Part shown: in pieces, positions 16,248-24,295 of the stretch
How the letters are laid out: each line of letters starts with the position of its first letter
Numbering within the stretch: position 1 is the stretch's first letter
Origin: Sphingomonadaceae bacterium
GTDB lineage: Bacteria; Pseudomonadota; Alphaproteobacteria; Sphingomonadales; Sphingomonadaceae
Assembly: GCA_030147805.1 (NCBI GenBank)
Contig: JASBUR010000036.1
Coordinates: 1-37,565 of the forward strand
DNA length: 37,565 bases
Direction: 5' to 3'
The notes under the pieces: model-generated
Seen by the model: only the letters and a program-made list of their open reading frames with translations
Databases searched by the model: none
Told to the model about the DNA's origin: nothing
Translations under genes and position numbers: made by a program

Positions 16248-17240
16248 TCAGTCCGCCGGGCGCAGCGCCACCGGGCCGCCGGCGGGCAGCTGCTCGGTCT
16301 CGGCGAAGTCGATCGTCGCGAGATCGACCCACAGCGCGGCATCGGCAGCGGCGCCGAGCGAATAATGCGGCGGGCGCAGGTCGCCGACGTCGAAGCCCAG
16401 ATAGCGCAGCGTCGGCTTGATGCTGCGCGGATAGGCGCGGTCGGGGTGGTGGATGACCGCGTTGAGCGCGGCGATGCGGTCCGACAGCCGCCGCGAGGTG
16501 GCGTGGTCGCCGGCGTGGAACGCCGCCATCATGCCGCTGCACAGCCGCGGCACGAACGACTGCTGGATGCTGTGGAAGCCGTGCGCCCCCGCTTCCATCG
16601 CCGCATGCCAGTCGAGCGCGCCCGAAACGCGGACGTGGACGCGGCCGTCGACGCCGGCGAGCAGCTCCTGCAGATCCTCGGCGCCGCGCCAGATCACCCC
16701 GAAGCCGCCGATCCGCCCCGGATAGGCGTCGAGCAGCCGCAGCAGCAGCGCGTGCGGCACGCGCTTCGTCGGCGAATCGATGATCTCGCCGCGGTGGTAG
16801 TTGGTGATGAACAGCGGCAGCGTCGTCGCGTCGAGCACGTCGCGATAATAGCGCTCGACCTCGGCGACGAAGAGCCCGTCGCCGCCATAACCACCGTGTG
16901 CGTTGGGGTAGAGCTGCGCCGCGTCGAAGCCCATTGCCTCGACAGTGCGGAAGGTGGCGACCATGTCACGGTTGCTCGTCGGCCCGACCGGAATCGCGCT
17001 GACCGGCGCGCGACCGCCGAGCTCGTCGACCGCCAGCTCCCAGACGCGCAACCGCTCGGCGGCATTGAGGTGGATGAACTCGGTGGCGTGCGGGCCGCCG
17101 ACGCAGACGGTGGTGCCGCCGTCGGCCATGTAGCGGATCAGCGTGCGGAACGCCGCTTCGTTGATATCGCCGCCGCGATGATCCATCGGGCAGATCGCGT
17201 TGCCGAAGGACGGGCGGTCGGCGGGAAGGTCGCGGGTCAC
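16248..17240 (-). CDS. DapA/NAL superfamily protein without the Schiff-base lysine, 330 aa
   Basis: A TIM-barrel protein of the dihydrodipicolinate synthase/N-acetylneuraminate lyase superfamily. CVGGPHATEFIHLNAAERLRV matches the GTTGE...L...E start of the family, and YPRSIKPTLRYLGF matches its (P)xKxxLxxLG helix. The catalytic lysine should lie in strand 6 (GxKxxSGD), but that stretch reads GGFGVIWRGAED, and the whole protein has only two lysines (TKR and IKP), neither in the barrel core. The tyrosine of the YNxP motif is also not in place (FITNYHRGE). It may be a binding protein or use other chemistry. The start is a GTG with GGAG 6 bases upstream. Confidence 0.87.
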   Translation of the reverse strand: MTRDLPADRPSFGNAICPMDHRGGDINEAAFRTLIRYMADGGTTVCVGGPHATEFIHLNAAERLRVWELAVDELGGRAPVSAIPVGPTSNRDMVATFRTVEAMGFDAAQLYPNAHGGYGGDGLFVAEVERYYRDVLDATTLPLFITNYHRGEIIDSPTKRVPHALLLRLLDAYPGRIGGFGVIWRGAEDLQELLAGVDGRVHVRVSGALDWHAAMEAGAHGFHSIQQSFVPRLCSGMMAAFHAGDHATSRRLSDRIAALNAVIHHPDRAYPRSIKPTLRYLGFDVGDLRPPHYSLGAAADAALWVDLATIDFAETEQLPAGGPVALRPAD

Positions 17241-17328
17241 GTCAGTCTCCGGCGCATGGCAGATTTTCTAACTCTAGTTTGATTTTCGCTGCGGTCATCG
17301 AAATTCGACACGGGGCACGGCCGCGCGT

Positions 17329-17355
17329 GTAACCGGGAGGCAGACGCGCGCGAAT
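17329..17355 (+). promoter_or_regulatory. ECF-type promoter of the DUF1499 gene
   Basis: GTAACC (17329-17334), 16 bp, CGAAT (17351-17355). The hexamer, the spacer length and the -10 are identical to the site in front of the ECF sigma gene at 28854-28880, and the preceding T and following G also match. It lies 35 bp before the ATG at 17391. As I recall, SigF of Caulobacter uses a GTAACC-N16-CGAA element. This is the clearest link between the DUF1499 gene and the ECF/NrsF system. Confidence 0.8.
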
Positions 17356-17390
17356 TTCGCTATAGTCGACGGCAAACGGGGGGACGAACG

Positions 17391-18194
17391 ATGACGAGAC
17401 CGGGTCTGGCGCGCACCGCGCTGCTGCTGTCGGCGGCGCTGCCGCTCTATTTCCTGCTGGCGGCGCTCGGCACCAAGTTCGGCTGGTGGGACTGGCGCAC
17501 CGGGCTGCTGACGCTGATCGTCGGCTGGGGGCCGCGGCTGCTGGCGCTGGCGCTGCTCGTGGCGCTGGTCGCGCTGGCGGTAACGCTGTGGCGGCGGCCG
17601 CGCGACGGCTGGCGCACCGCGGCGACGGCGCTGCTGATCCCGCTGCTCGGCTTCGGCTATCTCGGCTATGTGCGCAGCGAGAGCGCGGCGCTGCCGCCGA
17701 TCCACGACATCGCCACCGACCCTGCCGACCCGCCGATGCCGTCGCCCGAGCTCGCCGCGGCGCGCGCGCGCGTCGGCGCCAACCCGATCGCCGACCTGGC
17801 GGCGCCGCTGTCGGCGGCCGAGGCCTATCGCGACGCGCGCTTCGCCGCGGTCGCCGATCGCTCGATCGCCGAACTCTCGCGCGAAGCGTATCCGGACGTG
17901 GCGCCGCTGCGCGTCGAGGCGGCGCCCGCCGACGCCTTCGACGCGGCGCAGTCGGCGCTCGCGGAGGCCGGCTTCGAGGTGACGACGCTCGATGCCGCCA
18001 GCGGGCGGATCGAGGCGGTGGCGGAGAGCTTCTGGTTCGGTTTCGAGGACGACGTCATCGTCCGCGTGCGGCCCGACGGCGCCGGCTCGCGCATCGACCT
18101 GCGCTCGATCTCGCGCGTCGGGGTGAGCGACCTCGGCGCCAACGCCAAGCGCATCCGCGCGCTGTCGGCGGCGATCAGGAAGCGCCTGGGCTGA
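17391..18194 (+). CDS. DUF1499 family membrane protein, 267 aa
   Basis: An inner-membrane protein with three N-terminal hydrophobic helices (about residues 9-26, 38-66 and 78-94) followed by a soluble DUF1499 domain (about 100-267). PPIHDIATDPADPP is the family's defining motif; SGRIEAVAESFWFGFEDDVIVRVRP and the closing SDLGANAKRIRALSAAIRKRL are also typical. Function of the family is unknown. GGGGGG precedes the ATG. An ECF-type promoter identical in key bases to that of the sigma gene lies 35 bp upstream, so the gene is probably part of that regulon though 10 kb away and on the other strand. Its last 20 bp overlap the end of the convergent phosphatidyltransferase gene. Confidence 0.9.
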   Translation: MTRPGLARTALLLSAALPLYFLLAALGTKFGWWDWRTGLLTLIVGWGPRLLALALLVALVALAVTLWRRPRDGWRTAATALLIPLLGFGYLGYVRSESAALPPIHDIATDPADPPMPSPELAAARARVGANPIADLAAPLSAAEAYRDARFAAVADRSIAELSREAYPDVAPLRVEAAPADAFDAAQSALAEAGFEVTTLDAASGRIEAVAESFWFGFEDDVIVRVRPDGAGSRIDLRSISRVGVSDLGANAKRIRALSAAIRKRLG

Positions 18195-18789
18195 ACAGCC
18201 GCACCGCGAGCGCGGTGCGCTGCCCGACGGTGAGCAGGCAGAGCGCAGCATAGCCGAAGGCGAGCGGCCCGAAGCCGGCCGGCCACAGGCACATCGCGAC
18301 GAACACCGCGATCGTCTCGCCGCCTTCGGCAAGGCCGGTCGAATAGAAGAAGCTCTTGCGGCCGTGCGCCGTGGTTTCGACGCCGCGTTTCGCGGCGATC
18401 GCCGCGAAGGCGAGGAAGCTCGTGCCGGTGAGCACGAAGCTCGCGACGAGCACGAGCGCCGGCACCGCATGCGCCGGATCGGCGAGCCCGAACCCGACCG
18501 GCACCGACACGTAGAAGGCGAAGTCGGCGACGATGTCGAGATAGCCGCCGAGGTCGGTCGGCGCGCGCGCGCGCGCCACCGCGCCGTCGAGCCCGTCGGC
18601 CAGCCGGTTGAGCAGGATCAGCGCCAGCGCCAGCCCGTACGCGCCGGCGGCCGCCGCCGCGGCGCCCCCCAGCCCGATCGCCAGCCCGGTGAGCGTCAGC
18701 GCGTTGGCGCCGACGCCGCGCGCCGCGAGCCAGCGCCCGGCGGCGTCGAGCGGCGGATCGATCAGCGGGCGCAGCCGGGCGTCGAACAT
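18175..18789 (-). CDS. CDP-alcohol phosphatidyltransferase family protein, 204 aa
   Basis: An integral membrane enzyme of the class that moves a phosphatidyl group from a CDP-alcohol to another alcohol in phospholipid synthesis. The signature DGLDGAVAR-x7-G-x3-D-x3-D is visible at about residues 65-89 (last part LDIVADF), with all metal-binding aspartates. Around six hydrophobic helices can be traced. The start MFDARLRPL overlaps the nucleoside transporter stop by one base (TGATG), so the two are coupled. It is too far from PgsA or PssA landmarks for me to name a substrate. The 3' end overlaps the convergent DUF1499 gene by 20 bp. Confidence 0.9.
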   Translation of the reverse strand: MFDARLRPLIDPPLDAAGRWLAARGVGANALTLTGLAIGLGGAAAAAAGAYGLALALILLNRLADGLDGAVARARAPTDLGGYLDIVADFAFYVSVPVGFGLADPAHAVPALVLVASFVLTGTSFLAFAAIAAKRGVETTAHGRKSFFYSTGLAEGGETIAVFVAMCLWPAGFGPLAFGYAALCLLTVGQRTALAVRLFSPGAS

Positions 18790-20054
18790 CAGGCGAGCGT
18801 GACCAGCCCGATGACCGCGCCGGTCATCATCGAGGCGAAATTGCCGGCGACCCAGCTCTTCATGCCGAGCGAGGCCACCTCGGCGCGCCGCGCCGGCGCC
18901 AGCGTGCCGATCGTCGAGACCCGCAGGCCGACGCTGGCGAGATTGGCGAAGCCGCACAGCGCATAGACGACGATGAGCTGGCTGCGCGGGTCGAAAGTCG
19001 CAGCGGGAAGGCGCGCGAGCTCGAGATAGGCGACATATTCGTTGAGGATCGCCTTGGTGCCCATGAGCGAGCCGGCGGCGGGCGCCTGGTCCCACGGCAC
19101 GCCGAGCGTCCACATCAGCGGCGCGAACAACCAGCCGAAGCTGCGCTTGACGGTGACCGGCGCCCCGTCGACCATCGGCAGCACCACGAGCATCTGGTCG
19201 ACGAGCGCCACCAGCGCGAAGATGACGATGATGACGCCGATGACCGCAAGGAACAGCTGGATGCCGTCGAGCGTGCCGCGGATGATCGCGTCGATGCTGC
19301 TGTCGTACTTGAGCCCTGCCGCGCCGGCGTCGGCGGCGGTGGCCGACTCGCCGGGCACCATCAGCCGCGCGATCAGCACCGCGGCGGGCAGCGAGATGAT
19401 CGACGCCGAGATCATGTGGCCGACGGCGTCGGGGACGGCGCGCGCCAGCGTCTGCGCGTAGAGGACGAGGATGGCACCCGAAATGGTCGCCATCGCCAGC
19501 ACCATGACCGCGAACAGCTCGGCGCGGCTCATCCGCTCGAAATAGGCGCGCACGACGAGCGGGCTCTCGACGACGCCGAGGAACAGGTTGGCTCCGCCGC
19601 TCAAGCCCACGACGCCGCTGACGCCGAGGCTGCGCTGCAGCAGCCACGACAGGCCGCGGACGATCCAGGCGAGGATGCCCCAGTGCCAGAGCAGCGCGGC
19701 GATCGCCGAGAACACGATGACCAGCGGCAGGATCTGGAAGGCGATGATCACCGGCGGAGCCGCACCTTCCCGGAGCGCGAAGGGCAGATCGGCGCCGCCC
19801 AGATAGCCGAACATGTAGCTCGACCCGACCAGCGTCGCGCGCTCGATGGCCGCCACGGCGTGATTGGCCAGCGTCACCACATCCCACACGAAGGGCACGC
19901 GCACGATGAGCAGCGCCAGCGCCAGCTGCAGCAGCAGCGCCGCGCCGATCCAGCGCCACCTCGGTCGCGCCGCGCGATCCTCCGAGAGCAGCCACGCGCC
20001 GAGCAGCAGCAGCGCGATACCGATCAGCCCCTGCCCCTGTTGAACGATCGCCAC
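18789..20054 (-). CDS. Concentrative nucleoside transporter (CNT/NupC family), 421 aa
   Basis: An inner-membrane nucleoside symporter. GLSGGANLFLGVVESPLVVRAYF and GTKAILNEYVAYLEL are the two CNT motifs that line the nucleoside and cation sites, and YALCGFANLASVGLRVSTIG is the conserved late segment. About eight to ten helices are visible, and length matches the family. The start is a GTG preceded by GGGGGAA. It lies 11 bp after the TonB-dependent receptor, which suggests the pair moves nucleosides through both membranes; it overlaps the CDP-alcohol gene after it. Substrate range (purine or pyrimidine) cannot be read. Confidence 0.95.
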   Translation of the reverse strand: MAIVQQGQGLIGIALLLLGAWLLSEDRAARPRWRWIGAALLLQLALALLIVRVPFVWDVVTLANHAVAAIERATLVGSSYMFGYLGGADLPFALREGAAPPVIIAFQILPLVIVFSAIAALLWHWGILAWIVRGLSWLLQRSLGVSGVVGLSGGANLFLGVVESPLVVRAYFERMSRAELFAVMVLAMATISGAILVLYAQTLARAVPDAVGHMISASIISLPAAVLIARLMVPGESATAADAGAAGLKYDSSIDAIIRGTLDGIQLFLAVIGVIIVIFALVALVDQMLVVLPMVDGAPVTVKRSFGWLFAPLMWTLGVPWDQAPAAGSLMGTKAILNEYVAYLELARLPAATFDPRSQLIVVYALCGFANLASVGLRVSTIGTLAPARRAEVASLGMKSWVAGNFASMMTGAVIGLVTLA

Positions 20055-20065
20055 GCTTCCCCCGA

Positions 20066-23000
20066 TCAGAATTTGAACGCCGCGCCGAACTGGAACTGGC
20101 GCGGCGGGCCGGCATTGCGCTGGACGAACGGCGCGCCGCCGCCGAACTGTACCTGGTTCGACGTCGTCGCGGCGTTGGCGAAGCCGGACTCGTTGTTCGC
20201 GTTCAGAAGGTTGAACACATCGGCCGAAAGCTCAAGCGCGCCGAAGGCCAGCGGCAGCGAATAGCGCAGCCCGAGGTCGACCGTCGCCGACCAGGGCAGC
20301 CGCGCCGAATTGCGCGGCTCGCCCGGATAGCGGTCCGAGCTGCCGACATAGGTCTCGCCGAACGACAGGCCGTCGCCGTTCAGATCCTGCGTGCCGAAGA
20401 TCGCCGCATCGGGGACGAGGTTGACCGGCTGCCCCGACTGGAACAGCCCCGCCGCGGTGACGGTGACGCGATCGAGCGGCCGCAGATAGCCGACCGCCGA
20501 GACGACGTGGCGCCGGTCGTTGGCCGACGGGCCGCGATCCGCCGCGAAATTGTTGGCGCTCGAGGCGCGGAAGTTGATGTCGTCGGTGTCGTTGGTGAGC
20601 TTCGACAGCGTGTAGCTGAGGTCGAAGCCCCAGCGATCGGCGCCGAGCGGCCGCGTGGCGCGCAGCACCAGCGCGCGATATTCGGCGTCGCCGCCGGTAT
20701 CGGTCACCGTGATCTGGCGCGCGCCGCCGGGGAGCGGCGCGACCGGCCGGGTGGCGTCGGCCGCCGCCTGCGACCGCACCAGTCCGAGCGCCTGCGCCAA
20801 CGCGGCGCGCGCCGCAGTGTCGGTCTGCGCGCGCAGCAGCGCGATGTTGGCGGCGGTCAGCGCCGCCTCGTCGGGCGTGAACGGCGCCGGCGCGTTGAGA
20901 TCGCGTAGCCGCGGCAGGTTGCGCGAACGGCTGTAGATCGCGTCGACCCCCAGCGAGAGCCGCGGCGTCAGCGCATATTGATAGCCGGCGCTCAGCTGCA
21001 GGCTGTACGGACTGTCATAGCCGTCGGGGTTGAGGATGCGTGCCTCGTTGAGCATCGCGGTGGCGCGCTGGTCCTGCACCGCTGCCGGCGGCGGGCAGGC
21101 ACGCGCCGAGGCGCAGGGCACCGACGCCGCAAGGTTGCCGTCGAAGTTCAGCGGCGCGAGCGCTACGCCCGGCGCGATGATCCCTTGCGCCTGCAGCTGC
21201 GCCAGCTGCGTGCGGAGCCCGTCCGCGCGGCTGTTGCGCTGGAGCGCATCGGAGATCACCGCATAGCCGAGCTTGCCGGTGAACAGCCCGGCGCCCAGCC
21301 GCAGCGCCGAGCGGCCGTCGGGGCGGTAGTTGAGCGCCAGCCGCGGCGCGACATTGTCGAGATCGCCGCCGCCGCCGCCCTTGGCGGTGAGCGTGTCATA
21401 GTCCCAGCGCAGCCCGAAGGTGGCGGTGAGATCGGACGACAGCTGCCATTCGTCCTCGACATAGGCCGCGAACAGCGTCTGGCCGGTGCCGAAGGTCGCG
21501 GGGCGCAGCTCGACCGAATAGTCGATGACGCGCGGATCGAGCGCCAGCACGTCATCGGCCGTAAGGTCGAGGCCAGCGCCGGCGGCGCGCAGCTGCGCGA
21601 GCTGCGCCGGCGTCAGCTCGACGATGAAATTGCCGTCGGGATTGCCGCCGCCGGCGAGCGCGAAGGTTGAATCGATGACGTCGACCCCGATGCTGAGGCG
21701 GTGGTCGCCCATCCGCCGCTGCAGCCGGTGGATGGTCTGCCAGCTCTCCTCGAGGTCGTCGAACACGAAGCCGGGGTGGCCGACCGCGCCGATCGTCAGC
21801 CCGCTCTGGTCACGGACGGTGACGCGCGGACCGGGTCCGCCGATCGCCTCGCCATAGTCCCAGCGAAAGCGGCTGAACTGGACGCTGCCGTCATAGGCCC
21901 AGTCGGCCCCCGAATAGGCGAGCGAGCCGGCGACGATCGTCGAGAAGCGGTCCTGCCGCTGCCCCGCCGACGGGAAGGTCGAATTGCCGCCGCCGAGCCC
22001 GCCGCCGGGGCGGTCGATGGTGACGCGACCGATATTGGTGCGCAGCGTCGCAGTCCAGTCGTCGCCAACGCGGTGGTCGAGCCGCAGCGACGCGAGCAGC
22101 GAGCGGTTGGTGCCGCGCACCTCGTCGACGACGCCGAGCGCCGGCGCGTCGACCGTCTGGACGATGCGGTCGCGCGTCGCCTCGACGTTGGCGTAGAAGA
22201 AGCTGCGGTCGCGCAGGATCGGCCCGCCGATCGCCCCGCCCGCCTGCCAGCGCTCGAAGCTGTCGCCGACGGCGTTGCCCGACAGGTCGCGCCGCGGAAA
22301 CGCCGAGGCGGCGTCGAGCGGCCGGCCGGGCCGAACCAGCGCGAAGGCCTCGCCGCGCCAGCGGTTCGACCCCGACGGCGTGGTGACGTTGACGATGCCG
22401 TTGGGGGTGCGGCCGTACGCGACCGAATAGCTGTTGGCGAGGACGGTGACCTCGCGCGCGAAGCCGAGCGGCACCGGGAATTTGGGGCCGCCGAGGAAGT
22501 TCTCGTTATTGTCGAGGCCATCGATCAGATAGTTGGTGTCGAGCCCGTTCGACCCGTTGATCGAGATCGACGGCGACTCGGGAAAGAAGCCGGTCGACGG
22601 CACGACGTTGGGCAGCCGCACCAGCGCCCCGAACAGGTCGCGCGCCTCGACGGGCAGCGCGCGGAGCTGCGTCTCGCCAAGCGACGCCGACACTTCGGCA
22701 TTGACCATGTTGATCGAGCTGAGCGAGCGGGCGGCGGTGACGACGATCTCGCCGGCGGTGCCGGCGAGCGCCAGCGTCACCGAGCGGGTGAAATTGGTAC
22801 GCAGCGTCAGCGGCGGTGTCTCGCCCGCGGCGAGATCGGCGGTCGCGGCATGGCGCACGACCCAGGCGCCGCCCGTCGGCAGCGCCTCGAGCCTGACCTG
22901 GCCGTTGGCGTCGGTGCGCGCCGCGCGGGCGATGCCGAGTTCGTCGTTGGCGACGACGATCGCGGTGTCGGCCAGCGGCGCACCGCTTTCGGCGCTGATG

Positions 23001-23092
23001 ACCGCGACCTGCAGCCCGGCCTGCTGCGCCAGCGCCGGCGCCGCGACGACGAGCATCGTCGCGGCGCCCCATCTGAGGTGTCGGGCGATCAT
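20066..23092 (-). CDS. TonB-dependent outer-membrane receptor with N-terminal carboxypeptidase-like domain, 1008 aa
   Basis: An outer-membrane active-transport receptor. Order: signal peptide (about 1-22, ending APALAQ), a CarboxypepD_reg-like beta-sandwich (about 24-105, ISAESGAPLADTAIVV), the plug (about 118-230; LPVEARDLFGALVRLPNVVP, then LIDGLDNNEN) and a long beta-barrel to the C-terminal Phe (FGAAFKF). The plug style with SINGSNGLDTNYLIDG is that of Oar-like receptors, not of siderophore receptors. Start: the ATG at 23092 overlaps the stop of the DoxX-like gene (ATGA); an ATG 21 bp upstream is also possible. The following gene is a nucleoside transporter, 11 bp away, hinting that the ligand is a nucleoside or related compound. 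Confidence 0.95.
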   Translation of the reverse strand: MIARHLRWGAATMLVVAAPALAQQAGLQVAVISAESGAPLADTAIVVANDELGIARAARTDANGQVRLEALPTGGAWVVRHAATADLAAGETPPLTLRTNFTRSVTLALAGTAGEIVVTAARSLSSINMVNAEVSASLGETQLRALPVEARDLFGALVRLPNVVPSTGFFPESPSISINGSNGLDTNYLIDGLDNNENFLGGPKFPVPLGFAREVTVLANSYSVAYGRTPNGIVNVTTPSGSNRWRGEAFALVRPGRPLDAASAFPRRDLSGNAVGDSFERWQAGGAIGGPILRDRSFFYANVEATRDRIVQTVDAPALGVVDEVRGTNRSLLASLRLDHRVGDDWTATLRTNIGRVTIDRPGGGLGGGNSTFPSAGQRQDRFSTIVAGSLAYSGADWAYDGSVQFSRFRWDYGEAIGGPGPRVTVRDQSGLTIGAVGHPGFVFDDLEESWQTIHRLQRRMGDHRLSIGVDVIDSTFALAGGGNPDGNFIVELTPAQLAQLRAAGAGLDLTADDVLALDPRVIDYSVELRPATFGTGQTLFAAYVEDEWQLSSDLTATFGLRWDYDTLTAKGGGGGDLDNVAPRLALNYRPDGRSALRLGAGLFTGKLGYAVISDALQRNSRADGLRTQLAQLQAQGIIAPGVALAPLNFDGNLAASVPCASARACPPPAAVQDQRATAMLNEARILNPDGYDSPYSLQLSAGYQYALTPRLSLGVDAIYSRSRNLPRLRDLNAPAPFTPDEAALTAANIALLRAQTDTAARAALAQALGLVRSQAAADATRPVAPLPGGARQITVTDTGGDAEYRALVLRATRPLGADRWGFDLSYTLSKLTNDTDDINFRASSANNFAADRGPSANDRRHVVSAVGYLRPLDRVTVTAAGLFQSGQPVNLVPDAAIFGTQDLNGDGLSFGETYVGSSDRYPGEPRNSARLPWSATVDLGLRYSLPLAFGALELSADVFNLLNANNESGFANAATTSNQVQFGGGAPFVQRNAGPPRQFQFGAAFKF

Positions 23093-23517
23093 TTGGGGCC
23101 GCGCGCCATCCACCGGTCGAGCGACAGCCGGTCGTCGTCACGGAAGGCGATCAGCACGATCGTCGCCGCCGCCATGCCGAGCGACGGAAAGAACAGGATC
23201 TGGTTGGTGCCCGGCGCCATCAGATAGAGGCCGAGGGGATCGAGCAGATATTTCCAGATCGCCGCGGCGCCACCAACGAGCACGACCGCCTGCGCCGGAT
23301 AGCTGACGCGCCGGAACAGCCCGAAGATGCACAGCGTCCCGACGATCAGCAGCAACACGCCCCAGAGCAGCTGGATGCTGCTGGCTGCCCCGACCCCTTC
23401 ATAATATTTGTGGCTGAGGCCGACGCCCTTGTCGGGGGCCATGACGCGGACGAAGCCCCAGATCACGAGCAGCAGCCCGGTCGAGATACGCAGGAACAGC
23501 AGCGAAAAGGCCTTCAT
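23089..23517 (-). CDS. DoxX-like 4-TM membrane protein, 142 aa
   Basis: A small inner-membrane protein with four hydrophobic helices (about 4-22, 50-70, 74-92 and 105-124). The opening LRISTGLLLVIWGFVRVM and the interior LLWGVLLLIVGTLCIFGLF fit the DoxX/DUF417-like group, whose members are often found in ECF/NrsF-type stress loci. The ATG at 23517 was chosen as the first residue of the hydrophobic N-terminus; the longer upstream frame is not protein-like. A 79-bp gap separates it from the DUF3047 gene before it; the TonB receptor start overlaps its stop. Function unknown. Confidence 0.82.
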   Translation of the reverse strand: MKAFSLLFLRISTGLLLVIWGFVRVMAPDKGVGLSHKYYEGVGAASSIQLLWGVLLLIVGTLCIFGLFRRVSYPAQAVVLVGGAAAIWKYLLDPLGLYLMAPGTNQILFFPSLGMAAATIVLIAFRDDDRLSLDRWMARGPK

Positions 23518-23596
23518 CGGCGCGGTGCTTTCGGATCGGGCGCCGGGGCTGGGCTGCCCCGCCGCCAAGGTTGATGGGGCACGCGGTACGCAGCGT

Positions 23597-24295
23597 TCAC
23601 GAAGCGCATGGCTGACCGGCGCCGACGAAATGCAGATCGGCAAAGGCGGCGCGCGCGCGTGCGCCGGTGTTGTCGGTGTCGGAGGCGATCGCCACCTGGA
23701 TCGGCGTGCCGGGGACGCCGCCGAACGCGCGCGCGAAGTCCGCCGCGACGTCGGCGCGCTCGCTCACCCAGCGCCCCGCCGTGCCGGCGCCGCTCTCCGC
23801 GACGATCAGCCGGGCGCGGTCGGTATAGGCGCTGCGCATCGCAGTGCCGACGGCATTGCGGTTGTCCCAGACGTAGTTGAGCGCCGCGTCGGGCAGGTCG
23901 GCGCCGAACAGCCCGCGCGCCAGCCGCAGCTTGAGCCGCGTTCCCGTGCCGAGGCTGGCGTCGGGGATGTCGAAGGCGACATAGACGCGCGCGGCATAAT
24001 CGTCGCCCGACTTGCGGCGCATGTCCGCCGCGGCGACGGGGGCGTCGATGCGCCAGCGCCAGCACAGCACGGGGGTCGCGGCGAGATCGACGGTGACGGG
24101 CCGCGCAAGCAGCGCCATGCTCGCATCGGCGGTGGCCTCGATCGCGGCGACGCCGTCGACCAGGATCGTGCGATAGCGCGTCGGCGGCGCCTTTCCGACC
24201 TCGACGACGCGCCACGGCGCCGGCAGCGCGCCCTCGGCCGGAAAGCGCCCGATCCACAGCGACGCCTGCGCCGCCATCAGCAGCGCCAGCATCAT
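23597..24295 (-). CDS. DUF3047 family exported protein, 232 aa
   Basis: Matches the DUF3047 family, exported proteins of unknown function with a jelly-roll-like fold. A short signal peptide (MMLALLMAAQASLW) is followed by LPAPWRVVEVGKAPPTRYRTILVDG, VLCWRWRIDAPVAAADMRRKSGDDYAARVYVAFD and LNYVWDNRNAVGT, the family's characteristic stretches (CWRWR, DDYAARVYV, YVWD). The start ATG at 24295 overlaps the stop of the TVP38-oxidoreductase gene (ATGA), indicating translational coupling, so it belongs to the ECF-controlled transcript that begins at about 26474. It is probably a periplasmic partner of that membrane redox protein. Confidence 0.88.
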   Translation of the reverse strand: MMLALLMAAQASLWIGRFPAEGALPAPWRVVEVGKAPPTRYRTILVDGVAAIEATADASMALLARPVTVDLAATPVLCWRWRIDAPVAAADMRRKSGDDYAARVYVAFDIPDASLGTGTRLKLRLARGLFGADLPDAALNYVWDNRNAVGTAMRSAYTDRARLIVAESGAGTAGRWVSERADVAADFARAFGGVPGTPIQVAIASDTDNTGARARAAFADLHFVGAGQPCAS

